From Mycolicibacterium sphagni (GTDB lineage: Bacteria > Actinomycetota > Actinomycetes > Mycobacteriales > Mycobacteriaceae), in contig NZ_VBSB01000010.1 in the NCBI RefSeq assembly GCF_013337765.1, positions 806,001 to 870,000 of the forward strand: a DNA stretch of 64,000 nucleotides, written 5' to 3'. The translations under genes were made by a program, and so were the position numbers. How positions within the stretch are numbered: position 1 is the stretch's first letter; each line of letters starts with the position of its first letter. Shown here piece by piece: positions 1 through 7,921 of the stretch. The notes under the pieces were generated by a model, which had not been told where the DNA came from, did no database searches, and worked only from the letters and a program-made list of their open reading frames with translations.

Positions 1-112
1 CCACACCCGGCGGTGCGCACTGGTCGGCGCTCGCGGGCGCGGCGGAAACCAGGCCGAACACCATCAGCAGCACGGCCAGGACCGCTGCGAACCGACTCGA
101 ATGAAAAGTCAT
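1..112 (-). CDS. Secreted protein, N-terminal fragment (runs off window)
   Basis: Only the first 37 codons are inside the window. They start with ATG and encode a classical Sec signal peptide: a short polar n-region with Arg, a hydrophobic core (AAVLAVLLMVFGLVSA) and an Ala-x-Ala cleavage site near APASADQC, so the mature protein would begin around Asp/Gln followed by a Cys. A TACCTT hexamer ends 7 nt before the ATG, which suggests a leaderless transcript and supports this start. The family cannot be recognised from so little sequence. Export to the cell envelope or medium is the only inference made. Confidence 0.6.
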   Translation of the reverse strand, partial: MTFHSSRFAAVLAVLLMVFGLVSAAPASADQCAPPGV

Positions 113-119
113 CACTAGC

Positions 120-125
120 AAGGTA
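120..125 (-). promoter_or_regulatory. Candidate -10 of a leaderless promoter
   Basis: TACCTT on the minus strand followed by 7 nt and the ATG of the secreted-protein gene. It fits TANNNT plus 6-8 nt plus start codon. Confidence 0.4.
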
Positions 126-156
126 CTGCGGACGGCAGTCCGGGCACGGCTTGCGA

Positions 157-822
157 TCAAACGGAATCCAAGTCGGCGAACACCCCGCGGCGGCGCATCT
201 CGAGGGTCAACACGTCGGCCATCAGGTTGGTGCGGTCCAGGCAGGCCTGTCGCGCAGCGGCCGGATCATGGCGGTGGATCGCGGCGTATTCGGTCTCCGA
301 CAGGGGCAGCAGCTGGGCCGGACCGTCGGGATGGGTGGCCCAGAACTCCTGCGGCATGAAGCTGCGCGACGCGCTGACCGCCGCCCTCAGCCGGGGTCCG
401 GCGTATTCGTCGACGAGGACGTCCCGGAACAGGTTGGCTCCCTCGAGATACCCGCGAGGGTCGGTGGAGGCCCGCATCAACGTCATCGTGCGTTCGAGCG
501 CCTCGAGCACCGGTGGGCGGGGGTCGGTGGCGGCGCGGGCGGACACCGCACCGGTCAGCAGGCCGTGCACCTCATGGTGTTCACGCAGCACGTCGGCGTC
601 GAAGCGATGGACAAATGCACCGCGGTGATAGCGCGACTCCAGGATTCCGTCGTGTTCGAGCTGGACCAGGGCCTCCTGCACCGGCACCCGGCTCAGGCCG
701 AGGGCAGCCGCGATCCCGTTGCGGTCCACTCGATCACCGGATCGCAACCGGCCGGTGAGAAGCAGGTCGAGGACATGCGCGACGACCAAGTCTTTCTCTT
801 TGACCCCATAGCGTTTGGGCAT
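157..822 (-). CDS. GntR-family transcriptional regulator (FCD type)
   Basis: A 221-aa DNA-binding regulator. Residues about 1-75 form the GntR winged helix, with the recognition region around IAAALGLSRVPVQEAL, and residues about 85-215 are helical with the size and pattern of an FCD ligand-binding domain. FCD regulators normally bind palindromes as dimers and are released by small organic acids or related catabolites. The gene is divergent from a cytochrome P450, and a perfect inverted repeat lies between them next to the P450 start, so local control of the P450 is the simplest reading. The effector is unknown. The ATG start begins directly with a typical GntR N-terminus (MPKRYGVKEKDL). Confidence 0.88.
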   Translation of the reverse strand: MPKRYGVKEKDLVVAHVLDLLLTGRLRSGDRVDRNGIAAALGLSRVPVQEALVQLEHDGILESRYHRGAFVHRFDADVLREHHEVHGLLTGAVSARAATDPRPPVLEALERTMTLMRASTDPRGYLEGANLFRDVLVDEYAGPRLRAAVSASRSFMPQEFWATHPDGPAQLLPLSETEYAAIHRHDPAAARQACLDRTNLMADVLTLEMRRRGVFADLDSV

Positions 823-900
823 CGTTCTCTCAGCGCCGTCTCGGACACGTACTTGCGGGCAATCCTCCCGGTTTCGGGCGGGGATCTCGGTGAATCCACC

Positions 901-925
901 GTAACGAGACTGTTAGTCTCGTTAC
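901..925. promoter_or_regulatory. Perfect inverted repeat, candidate GntR operator
   Basis: Arms GTAACGAGAC and GTCTCGTTAC are exact reverse complements (10 bp each) around a 5-nt spacer, TGTTA. The right arm overlaps a TACGCT -10 hexamer at 923-928, so a bound dimer would block the P450 promoter. Confidence 0.7.
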
Positions 926-928
926 GCT
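923..928 (+). promoter_or_regulatory. Candidate -10 of the P450 promoter (leaderless)
   Basis: TACGCT followed by 6 nt and the ATG of the P450 gene. It overlaps the inverted repeat upstream. Confidence 0.45.
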
Positions 929-934
929 CGGGAG

Positions 935-2098
935 ATGACGACGACGGAACTACCCGAGACGTACTACGCGGACACACCGATACCGAGTGGTCGCACCGCG
1001 GCCGTGGAGTATCTGCAGCGGCCAGGGCCGGTCTACCGGGTCGGCGGCACGTGGATGATCACCAGCTATGAGGGCGTCCGCTACGCCCAGAAACACCCGG
1101 ACTTGTTCTCCTCGGCGAAAGCGTTCGACGGGATCGTCAACGCGATCCAGATGATCCCGATCGCGATCGATCCGCCCAAGCACGCCGACTACCGGCGGGT
1201 GCTCGACCCGATGTTCGGACCCAAACGCATGGAAGCGATGGACGGTGAGCTGCGCGCTCAGCTGCGTGGGCACATCGACGCGTTCGCCCCGCTCGGGCGC
1301 TGCGACGTCGTCGCGGATCTCTCCTACAAGTTCCCCACCCAGGCGATCCTGACGCTGTTCGGGTTGCCACTGGAACACCTGCCCAAGTTCCTCGAGTGGG
1401 TGACCGGCATCATCAAGGGCGCCGATATCGCGTCCTTGGGCCAGAACCAACCGCCGCACGTGATCGAGTGCGCCATGGGGCTTTTCGGCTTCCTGGCCGA
1501 GCAGCTCGAGATCAAACGCAGCCATCCGGGCGACGACATGCTCAGCAACATCCTGGCCATCGACGGTGACGCGGCGTGGACCGACGCCGAGATCCTGGGC
1601 CTGTGCTTCCTGATCATCCTGGCCGGGCTGGACACCGTCACCGGCGCCATCGGGTTCTCGTTGCTCACGTTGGCCAACGATCCGGTGCTGCGCCGCCGGC
1701 TGATCGACGATCACTCGCTGATCGCGCCGTTCATCGAAGAGATGCTGCGGCTCGAGGGTCCGGTGCCCGGGGTTCCGCGCGTCACGACCGCCGACGTGGA
1801 GGTCGAGGGTGTGCTGATCCCGGCGAACTCGCAGGTGATGCTGATGCTGTTCACGGCCAATCGCGAAGGCCCGCACGCCCACCAGATGGACTTGACCGTC
1901 AAGGCCACCCACCTCGGTTTCGGCGGCGGTATCCACCGATGCCTCGGCTCGCATCTGGCCCGCCGCGAACTACGGCTGACCATCGAGGAATTCCACGCCC
2001 GCATCCCGGACTACCGGCAGGCTGGCGAGGCCACCGTGCTGTGGCCCGCCGGCACCTTCGGTCTGGAGTCGCTGCCGCTGGAGTTCGAGCCCTGTTAG
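935..2098 (+). CDS. Cytochrome P450
   Basis: A soluble bacterial-type P450 of 387 aa that binds heme and inserts one oxygen atom into an organic substrate using electrons from ferredoxin partners. Signatures seen: the I-helix motif AGLDTV around residue 230, the K-helix ExxR (EEMLRLEGP), and the heme loop FGGGIHRCLG with the cysteine ligand near residue 336. Length is normal for the class. The substrate cannot be read from sequence. It is controlled by a divergent promoter shared with the GntR gene, and its 3' end abuts a convergent LLM oxidoreductase. No ferredoxin gene is adjacent. The start is supported by a -10 element 6 nt upstream. Confidence 0.95.
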   Translation: MTTTELPETYYADTPIPSGRTAAVEYLQRPGPVYRVGGTWMITSYEGVRYAQKHPDLFSSAKAFDGIVNAIQMIPIAIDPPKHADYRRVLDPMFGPKRMEAMDGELRAQLRGHIDAFAPLGRCDVVADLSYKFPTQAILTLFGLPLEHLPKFLEWVTGIIKGADIASLGQNQPPHVIECAMGLFGFLAEQLEIKRSHPGDDMLSNILAIDGDAAWTDAEILGLCFLIILAGLDTVTGAIGFSLLTLANDPVLRRRLIDDHSLIAPFIEEMLRLEGPVPGVPRVTTADVEVEGVLIPANSQVMLMLFTANREGPHAHQMDLTVKATHLGFGGGIHRCLGSHLARRELRLTIEEFHARIPDYRQAGEATVLWPAGTFGLESLPLEFEPC

Positions 2099-2099
2099 A

Positions 2100-2888
2100 T
2101 CAGCGCGCGTCGCGCCAGCGGACGAGTGCCTCGGCCGGACCGAGGTCGTAGTCGGGGCCGTTGACGCCGACGGTCAGCAGGGTCACGCCCAACCCGGCCA
2201 GTGCGTCGGCGCTGGCACGCAGTGCGTCAGTGTCGTTGCCGCCTTCCACGCCCGCGGACCGTTCGATGACGCCCGGCTCGCGGCCGACATCGGCGCAGTG
2301 CCCGTCGAGTACTTCGGCCTTGCCGGGGTAGGTCTCGGCATTGGTGAAGCCGTGCCAGATGTCGCCGTACTCGGCGACCAGACGCAGGGTCTTCTTCTCG
2401 CCCTGGCCACCGATTAGGATCGGGATGTCGCGCAACGGTGCCGGGTTCAGCTTGGCCAGCCGGGATTTGATGCGCGGCAGCGCGCCGGCGAGATCGTCGA
2501 GACGGCTGCCCACGGTGCCGAAGTCGTAGCCGTACTCGTCGTAATCCTTCTGCTTCCAGCCCGACCCGATGCCCAGGATCAGCCGCCCGCCCGAGATGTT
2601 GTCGACCGTGCGGGCCATATCGGCCAGCAACTCCGGATTGCGGTAGGAGTTGCACGAGACCAGGGCGCCGATCTCGACGCGGGAGGTCTGCTCTGCCCAG
2701 GCGCCCAGCATCGTCCAGCACTCGTAGTGCGCACCGTCGGGGTCGCCGTACAGCGGGAAGAAGTGATCCCAGTTGAACACGACGTCGACGCCGATGTCCT
2801 CACAGCGGCGGACGGCGTCGCGGATCTGGTTGTAATCAGTGGAATGCTGCGGCTGCAGTTGCACGCCGATGCGAATGGGAAGGGTCAC
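2100..2888 (-). CDS. LLM-class (F420-dependent type) oxidoreductase
   Basis: A 262-aa TIM-barrel flavin/deazaflavin oxidoreductase of the luciferase-like monooxygenase superfamily. Motifs seen are MTLPIRIGVQLQPQHS at the N-terminus, the VFNWDHFFPLYGDPDG segment, and the conserved NISGGRLILGIGSGW loop that helps bind the cofactor phosphate. Mycobacteria carry dozens of such F420 enzymes, but the substrate is unknown here. It is convergent with the P450, with only one base between the stop codons, and lies 19 bp downstream of the PhoX-like gene on the same strand. F420 rather than FMN use is inferred from the family and host. Confidence 0.88.
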   Translation of the reverse strand: MTLPIRIGVQLQPQHSTDYNQIRDAVRRCEDIGVDVVFNWDHFFPLYGDPDGAHYECWTMLGAWAEQTSRVEIGALVSCNSYRNPELLADMARTVDNISGGRLILGIGSGWKQKDYDEYGYDFGTVGSRLDDLAGALPRIKSRLAKLNPAPLRDIPILIGGQGEKKTLRLVAEYGDIWHGFTNAETYPGKAEVLDGHCADVGREPGVIERSAGVEGGNDTDALRASADALAGLGVTLLTVGVNGPDYDLGPAEALVRWRDAR

Positions 2889-2907
2889 GCATCAACCGTA
2901 CGTTCGG

Positions 2908-4977
2908 TTAGACGCCGATATTCCCGTTCGGTTTCCACACCGCCACGATCGACGGGCGCGCGGTGCCGTTGCCGCCCGAGGGCCAGTGGGACAGCGGGTC
3001 GTCGATGCTGTTGTCGTCATGCTCGCCGGGGTGTTGCACGGAGACGGTGACGAGGTCGTCGAGCACGATCGGCCCGCAGGTTTCCGCCCCGATCGGAACG
3101 GTCAGAAACTGGCGTGTCTCACCGCGATTGGGCCCGTCCAGCGCGACGGCGAACAGCCCGTCGTTGGAGGACAGGGCGTTGCCGTCGGTGGAGATCCACA
3201 GGTTGCCGTGCTTGTCGAAGGCGAGATTGTCCGGGCAGGAGATCGGGCTGACCTTCGACTTGTCGAAGCCGCCGAAGTAGGTGTCGGCCGCGGCGGGGTC
3301 GCCGCAGACCAGTAGCAGGTCCCAGGTGAAGGTCGTGCCGGCGTGGTCGTCGGTGATCTCGAGGATTTGCCCGTTCTTGTTGTCGTTGCGGGGATTGGCC
3401 GCGTCGGCGGCGGGCTTGCCGGACGCTCCGCGCTCGTTGTTGTTGGTCAGCGCGACGTAGAGCTTGCCGCTGCGCGGGTTGGCCTCGAAGTCTTCGGGCC
3501 GGTCCATCTTGGTGGCGCCGGCCTTGTCGCCGGCGAACCGGGTGAACACCGCGACCTCCTGCGCCGTCATCCCGGGGACCAACGACTCCGCGGCCCCGCC
3601 CGGGCCCGAGCGCAGCAGCGGCAGCCAGGTCCCCGATCCGCGAAAGCCGCCGGCCGGTAGCGTGCCGGAACCGTCGATCTGGTTGGCCGGGATATCGGTG
3701 GTGAGCTTGGCGACGTACAGCGTGCCCTCGTCGAGGATCGCCATGTTGTTGGCCATCGCGGCGGCGTCGTGGCCGGGTTGAATCTTCTTGGCGGAGATGA
3801 ACTTGTACATGTAGTCGAAGCGTTCGTCGTCGCCGCTGTAGGCCACGACCGTCCCGTCGGGCGTGACGTAGATGTTGGCGGCCTCGTGTTTGAAGCGGCC
3901 CATCGCGCTGTGCTTGACCGGCGTCGAGTGCGGATCCCACGGGTTCAGTTCGACGACGTAGCCGAACCGGTTGACCTCGTTGGGAGTCTTGGTGGGGTCG
4001 AACCGCGGATCGAAGGTCTCCCAAAGCCGTTCGCTGGGTTTGGTTTTGATGCCGTAGCGCTTCCACCGGTCGGCGTCGATCGGGGTGGGTGCCTGTGCTC
4101 CGTCGGCCGAGCCGAAGTACGCGTTGAAGTTCTCCTCGCCGGACAGCACGGTGCCCCAGGGGGTGATGCCGCCCGAACAGTTGTTGATGGTGCCGCTGAC
4201 GGTTCGTCCGGTCGGGTCAGCGGCGGTCTTGACGAAGTCGCTGCCTGCGGCCGGCCCGACGAGGGTGAACGGGGAGTCGGCGGTCAGCCGCCGGTTGTAG
4301 GTGCCCAGCACCGGCTTGAGCCCATCGGCGGTGCGCTCGACTTCGACGACCGTCAGGCCGTGCGCGGCGACGGCGGTGTCGAATTGCTCACGGGTGGGGT
4401 GCTTTTCGTCGTAGCCGGGGAACATGAACCGCTCGGTGGTGTACTCGTGGTTGACGACGAGCAGGTAGTGGTTCGGGGTGCCGTCGATCGGGAGCAGGCC
4501 GGCGAAGTCGTTGTTGAAGCCGAACTGCTGACGCTGCGCGGCGGCGGTCTGCTTGGCGACATCGAAGGCCGGCGCGCCGGGCAGCACCGGGTCGCCCCAG
4601 CTGATCACCACCGCTTGCTGATAGCCCTGCGGGATCACGACGGCGTCTTCGATATTGGGTGCCACGGCGGTGAAGTTCATGCCGGCCTGCGGTGCCGTCG
4701 GCGGCGCTGTTGACGTGGACTGTGCGGTGGGCGTGGTGTCACTACCGCATGCCGCCAGCGTCGAACCCGCGCCGACCGCGAGGACGGCAATGCCCGCGGC
4801 CTTCAGCGCCGAGCGCCGCGATACCGCATCACGGACAAGGTCACCGAAATATTCGTTGTCACTGGTGTTGGGCGCCGGATGCGCACAGGCATCGCCGCAC
4901 CGATAGCGGCAGGTGATCCGTTGCCGCGCGGAGCGCCCGTCGTGATTGATCAGCAGATTCAGCGGCACCAGAGCCAT
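2908..4977 (-). CDS. PhoX-family (DUF839) Tat-exported phosphatase
   Basis: A large secreted beta-propeller protein of the PhoX alkaline phosphatase family, which uses Ca/Fe cofactors to release phosphate from organic esters outside the membrane. An N-terminal segment (MALVPLNLLINHDG) precedes a twin-arginine motif (SRRSALKAAG), a hydrophobic stretch and an LAAC lipobox, so it may be a Tat-translocated lipoprotein. Family blocks seen are CSGGITPWGTVLSGEENF, GRFKHEA, AYSGDDERFDYMYKF and DRPEDFE. A TTG start 18 nt further upstream is possible, but the ATG fits related mycobacterial proteins as I recall them. Phosphate regulation is likely for the family, but no Pho box was identified. Confidence 0.85.
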   Translation of the reverse strand: MALVPLNLLINHDGRSARQRITCRYRCGDACAHPAPNTSDNEYFGDLVRDAVSRRSALKAAGIAVLAVGAGSTLAACGSDTTPTAQSTSTAPPTAPQAGMNFTAVAPNIEDAVVIPQGYQQAVVISWGDPVLPGAPAFDVAKQTAAAQRQQFGFNNDFAGLLPIDGTPNHYLLVVNHEYTTERFMFPGYDEKHPTREQFDTAVAAHGLTVVEVERTADGLKPVLGTYNRRLTADSPFTLVGPAAGSDFVKTAADPTGRTVSGTINNCSGGITPWGTVLSGEENFNAYFGSADGAQAPTPIDADRWKRYGIKTKPSERLWETFDPRFDPTKTPNEVNRFGYVVELNPWDPHSTPVKHSAMGRFKHEAANIYVTPDGTVVAYSGDDERFDYMYKFISAKKIQPGHDAAAMANNMAILDEGTLYVAKLTTDIPANQIDGSGTLPAGGFRGSGTWLPLLRSGPGGAAESLVPGMTAQEVAVFTRFAGDKAGATKMDRPEDFEANPRSGKLYVALTNNNERGASGKPAADAANPRNDNKNGQILEITDDHAGTTFTWDLLLVCGDPAAADTYFGGFDKSKVSPISCPDNLAFDKHGNLWISTDGNALSSNDGLFAVALDGPNRGETRQFLTVPIGAETCGPIVLDDLVTVSVQHPGEHDDNSIDDPLSHWPSGGNGTARPSIVAVWKPNGNIGV

Positions 4978-5052
4978 GGGCCGAAAATATGGCAACCCGG
5001 GAATCAGCTGTGAAGCTGCTGGGAATCAGCCGGTGAACAACAGGCAAACGGC

Positions 5053-5976
5053 TCAGCCGAGCACGCCGCGCAGGATCTCTACCAGGGCGCGGGGCTGGTC
5101 GCCCTGCACCGAGTGGCCGGAATCGGGCACCACGATCACCCGCTGGAAACCCGGTGCGGTGCGGGCGAATTCGTCGGCGTCGTCGTCATTGACGAAGAAC
5201 GAGTTGGCGCCGCGCACCAGCGTGGTGGGCATCGTGATCGACGGGACGTCGTCCCACAATCCGGCGAATGACTCCGGCAGACCTTCGCCCTTGTCGGCAC
5301 CTTTGCGGAACGAGTCGTAACGCCAGGTCCAGGTACCGTCATCCAATTGTTTGGAGTTGTGAAAGACGCCGCGGCGCAGTGACTCTCGGCTTCGCGTTGG
5401 CGAGGCGGCGATGGTGACGTCCAGCATGGCGGCGAAGCTGTCGAACGTGCGCTCGCCTTGCACCAACGCGACCGCGCCCAGCTGAGCCTGGCTCATCTGC
5501 TCATGACGTTCCGGTGCGGACGGTGTGACGTCGACCAAAACCAGCTTGCGGACCAGTTCGGGCGCCTTCTTCGCCAGCCGCAGCGCTGTCAGACCGCCGA
5601 GGGACATCCCGACCACCAGCTCGGCATCGGGCGCCAGTTCGCGTACCACCGGTTCAATCACCTCGGCGTTGAGCTTGGGACCGTAGTCACCGTCTTCGCG
5701 CCAGGCCGCGCGGCCATGGCCCGGCAGATCGATAGCGAGTGCCGGCAGCCCCAGTCCGAGGATGACGGTGTCCCAGGTGTGAGCGTTTTGCCCACCGCCG
5801 TGCAGGAATACGACCTGCGGCGGTTCGGCGCCCCATTTCAGTGCGCTGATCGGGCCGGACTCGATCCGGGTGACCGGCGGCAGCGGATCGCTCACTCCGG
5901 CTTGGGTGGCGTTCTCGGGCAGCAGCGCGAACTCGTCGAGTCCGATCAGTTGGTCGTCGGAGATCACGCCGTCCAT
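5053..5976 (-). CDS. Alpha/beta hydrolase
   Basis: A 307-aa alpha/beta-fold hydrolase. The oxyanion-hole loop is VVFLHGGGQNAHTWD, the nucleophile elbow is VGMSLGGLTAL with Ser as nucleophile, and a late His sits in PDSGHSVQGDQP. The acid is probably the Asp cluster following VRGANSFFVND. The family covers esterases, epoxide hydrolases and C-C bond hydrolases, so the reaction is not predictable. It lies just upstream of the PhoX-like gene on the same strand, with a 75-bp gap, and downstream of ino1. No signal peptide is seen, so it should be cytoplasmic. Confidence 0.88.
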   Translation of the reverse strand: MDGVISDDQLIGLDEFALLPENATQAGVSDPLPPVTRIESGPISALKWGAEPPQVVFLHGGGQNAHTWDTVILGLGLPALAIDLPGHGRAAWREDGDYGPKLNAEVIEPVVRELAPDAELVVGMSLGGLTALRLAKKAPELVRKLVLVDVTPSAPERHEQMSQAQLGAVALVQGERTFDSFAAMLDVTIAASPTRSRESLRRGVFHNSKQLDDGTWTWRYDSFRKGADKGEGLPESFAGLWDDVPSITMPTTLVRGANSFFVNDDDADEFARTAPGFQRVIVVPDSGHSVQGDQPRALVEILRGVLG

Positions 5977-6051
5977 CTAACGCGAAAGTGCGGCCAGATC
6001 GCGATGGGGCGTCCCATCCGGATCCGACCGCACTCTGGCGTGCCGGCGCTC

Positions 6052-7155
6052 TTACTCGCCGGCGATGAATTCCTCGAGCTGCGTCCGGGCGATGTCGTCG
6101 GGCAGCTGCTTGGGCGGGCTCTTCATCAGGTAGGCCGAGGCCGGGACGATCGGGCCGCCGATGCCACGGTCCTTGGCGATCTTGGCGGCGCGCACCGCGT
6201 CGATGATGATGCCCGCCGAGTTCGGCGAGTCCCACACCTCGAGCTTGTACTCCAGGTTCAGTGGCACGTCGCCGAAGGCGCGGCCCTCGAGCCGGACGTA
6301 CGCCCACTTGCGGTCATCGAGCCATGCGACGTGGTCCGACGGCCCGATATGGACGTTCTTGTCCTCGATCTTGCCGGCCAGCGAGCCGGTCAGGTTGGAC
6401 GTGACGGCCTGGGTCTTGGAAACCTTCTTGGACTCCAGGCGCTCGCGTTCGAGCATGTTCTTGAAGTCCATGTTGCCGCCGACGTTCAGCTGATAGGTGC
6501 GGTCCAGCGTGACGCCGCGGTCCTCGAACAGCTTGGCCATCACGCGGTGGGTGATAGTCGCGCCGACCTGGCTCTTGATGTCGTCGCCGACGATCGGCAC
6601 ACCGGCGTCCTCGAACTTCTTGGCCCAGACGGGATCAGATGCGATGAAGACCGGCAGCGCGTTGACGAACGCGACCTTGGCGTCGATGGCGCACTGCGCG
6701 TAGAACTTGTCGGCCTCGTCCGAGCCCACCGGCAGGTAGGACACCAGCACGTCGACGTGAGCGTCCTTGAGGATCTTGACCACGTCGACGGGCTGCTCGT
6801 CGGAGATCTCGATGGTCTCGGCGTAGTACTTGCCGATGCCGTCCAGCGTCGGGCCGCGCTGCACGACGACGTCGGTCGGCGGTACGTCAGCGATCTTGAT
6901 GGTGTTGTTCTCCGACGCGAAGATCGCCTCCGACAGGTCGAAGCCGACCTTCTTGGCGTCCACGTCGAACGCGGCGACGAACTTCACGTCGCGTACGTGA
7001 TAAGGGCCGAGCTTCACGTGCATCAGACCGGGAACGGTGGCGTTCGCGTCGGCGTCCTTGTAGTACTGCACGCCCTGGACCAGTGAGGACGCGCAGTTGC
7101 CGACGCCGACGATGGCGACCCGCACATCTGTCGATGCTCCGTTGTGCTCCGTCAT
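6052..7155 (-). CDS. ino1: Inositol-3-phosphate synthase
   Basis: Converts glucose 6-phosphate to myo-inositol 1-phosphate with bound NAD, the first step toward phosphatidylinositol, PIMs, lipoarabinomannan and mycothiol. The 367-aa length equals the M. tuberculosis enzyme. Seen: the Rossmann GxGxxxS start (VAIVGVGNCASSLVQG), SYLPVGSDEA, the core block GDDIKSQVGATITHR with the active-site Lys, and NVGGNMDFKNML. It sits directly downstream of a PadR regulator on the same strand with a 60-bp gap, the arrangement known in mycobacteria (Rv0046c-Rv0047c), and has its own AGGAG ribosome site. Confidence 0.98.
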   Translation of the reverse strand: MTEHNGASTDVRVAIVGVGNCASSLVQGVQYYKDADANATVPGLMHVKLGPYHVRDVKFVAAFDVDAKKVGFDLSEAIFASENNTIKIADVPPTDVVVQRGPTLDGIGKYYAETIEISDEQPVDVVKILKDAHVDVLVSYLPVGSDEADKFYAQCAIDAKVAFVNALPVFIASDPVWAKKFEDAGVPIVGDDIKSQVGATITHRVMAKLFEDRGVTLDRTYQLNVGGNMDFKNMLERERLESKKVSKTQAVTSNLTGSLAGKIEDKNVHIGPSDHVAWLDDRKWAYVRLEGRAFGDVPLNLEYKLEVWDSPNSAGIIIDAVRAAKIAKDRGIGGPIVPASAYLMKSPPKQLPDDIARTQLEEFIAGE

Positions 7156-7215
7156 GGGACGTTCTCCTAACTCGTACTTCTACTGGCTGCTGTTCAGGTA
7201 CTGCGGTGGCCCGCG

Positions 7216-7761
7216 TCAGGCCTGGTCTGGATGGCTTTGGGCCACCCGCTCAGCGGCAATCAGCTCGTTGAGCCACTTGACTTCCCGCTCGCTGGACTCC
7301 AGGCCCAGCTGATGCAGTTGTCGGGTATAGCGGTCGAGCGAATTGCTCGCGCGGGCGATGGCCTCCCGCAGACCTTCGCGGCGTTCCTCCACCTGGCGCC
7401 GGCGGCCTTCGAGGATTCGCATCCTGGCCTCGGCCGGGGTGCGGTTGAAGAACGCCAGGTGCACACCGAAGCCGTCGTCGGTGTAGTTCTGCGGACCGGT
7501 ATCGGCCACCAGCTCGGCGAAGCGCTGGCGTCCGGCATCGGTCAGCTGATACACCCGGCGGGCACGGCGCAAGACCGTTGTTCCCGCGGGTGCGGTGTCC
7601 TCGACGATCAACCCGTCGGTCTGCATCCGGCGCAAGGCCGGGTACAGCGAGCCGTAGGAGAAAGCGCGAAACGCCCCCAGCAGACCCGTCAGTCGTTTGC
7701 GCAGTTCGTAGCCGTGCATGGGGGATTCGAGGAGAAGACCCAAGATGGCAAGCTCCAGCAT
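7216..7761 (-). CDS. PadR-family transcriptional regulator
   Basis: A 181-aa PadR repressor. The N-terminal winged helix starts MLELAILGLLLESPMHGYELRKRL and includes the typical FSYGSLYPALRRMQTDGLI wing region. The C-terminal half (PadR_C/Vir-like) is a long helix pair used for dimerisation. It precedes ino1 on the same strand and may regulate itself and ino1. Its ribosome site, AAAGGAGGTGA, is an 11-base perfect complement of the 16S rRNA tail, unusually strong for a regulator. Two CGATA-type short inverted repeats lie about 50-70 bp upstream and are candidate autoregulatory sites. Confidence 0.93.
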   Translation of the reverse strand: MLELAILGLLLESPMHGYELRKRLTGLLGAFRAFSYGSLYPALRRMQTDGLIVEDTAPAGTTVLRRARRVYQLTDAGRQRFAELVADTGPQNYTDDGFGVHLAFFNRTPAEARMRILEGRRRQVEERREGLREAIARASNSLDRYTRQLHQLGLESSEREVKWLNELIAAERVAQSHPDQA

Positions 7762-7765
7762 CGGG

Positions 7766-7776
7766 TCACCTCCTTT
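7766..7776 (-). promoter_or_regulatory. Very strong Shine-Dalgarno of the padR gene
   Basis: AAAGGAGGTGA, 11 consecutive bases complementary to the anti-Shine-Dalgarno tail, ends 4 nt before the ATG. Confidence 0.7.
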
Positions 7777-7808
7777 GCTCGGCCGTTACGGCGCTTCGAC
7801 ACCTCCGG

Positions 7809-7833
7809 CGATAGTATCGGAGCGATATATTCG
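7809..7833. promoter_or_regulatory. Two 11-bp inverted repeats, candidate PadR sites
   Basis: CGATAGTATCG is a perfect palindrome about a central G. CGATATATTCG, beginning 14 bp later, is an imperfect copy. Both lie upstream of padR and overlap a likely -10 (TACTAT on the minus strand). Confidence 0.4.
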
Positions 7834-7921
7834 GCGCCACTTTTACGCACGACGGTGCGGTGTCGTACGCGACACGCCGTGACTCGCGGATGAGGCCGCA
7901 CACTGGCGGCGCAAGACCCCT

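Noticed and set aside
13..1071. Long plus-strand frame across the GntR gene
   Set aside because: Antisense shadow of the GntR gene in GC-rich DNA. The regulator on the minus strand is clear.
3769..4713. Long plus-strand frames over the PhoX-like gene
   Set aside because: Third-position shadow of the minus-strand coding gene. Val/Gly/Asp-rich with no motifs.
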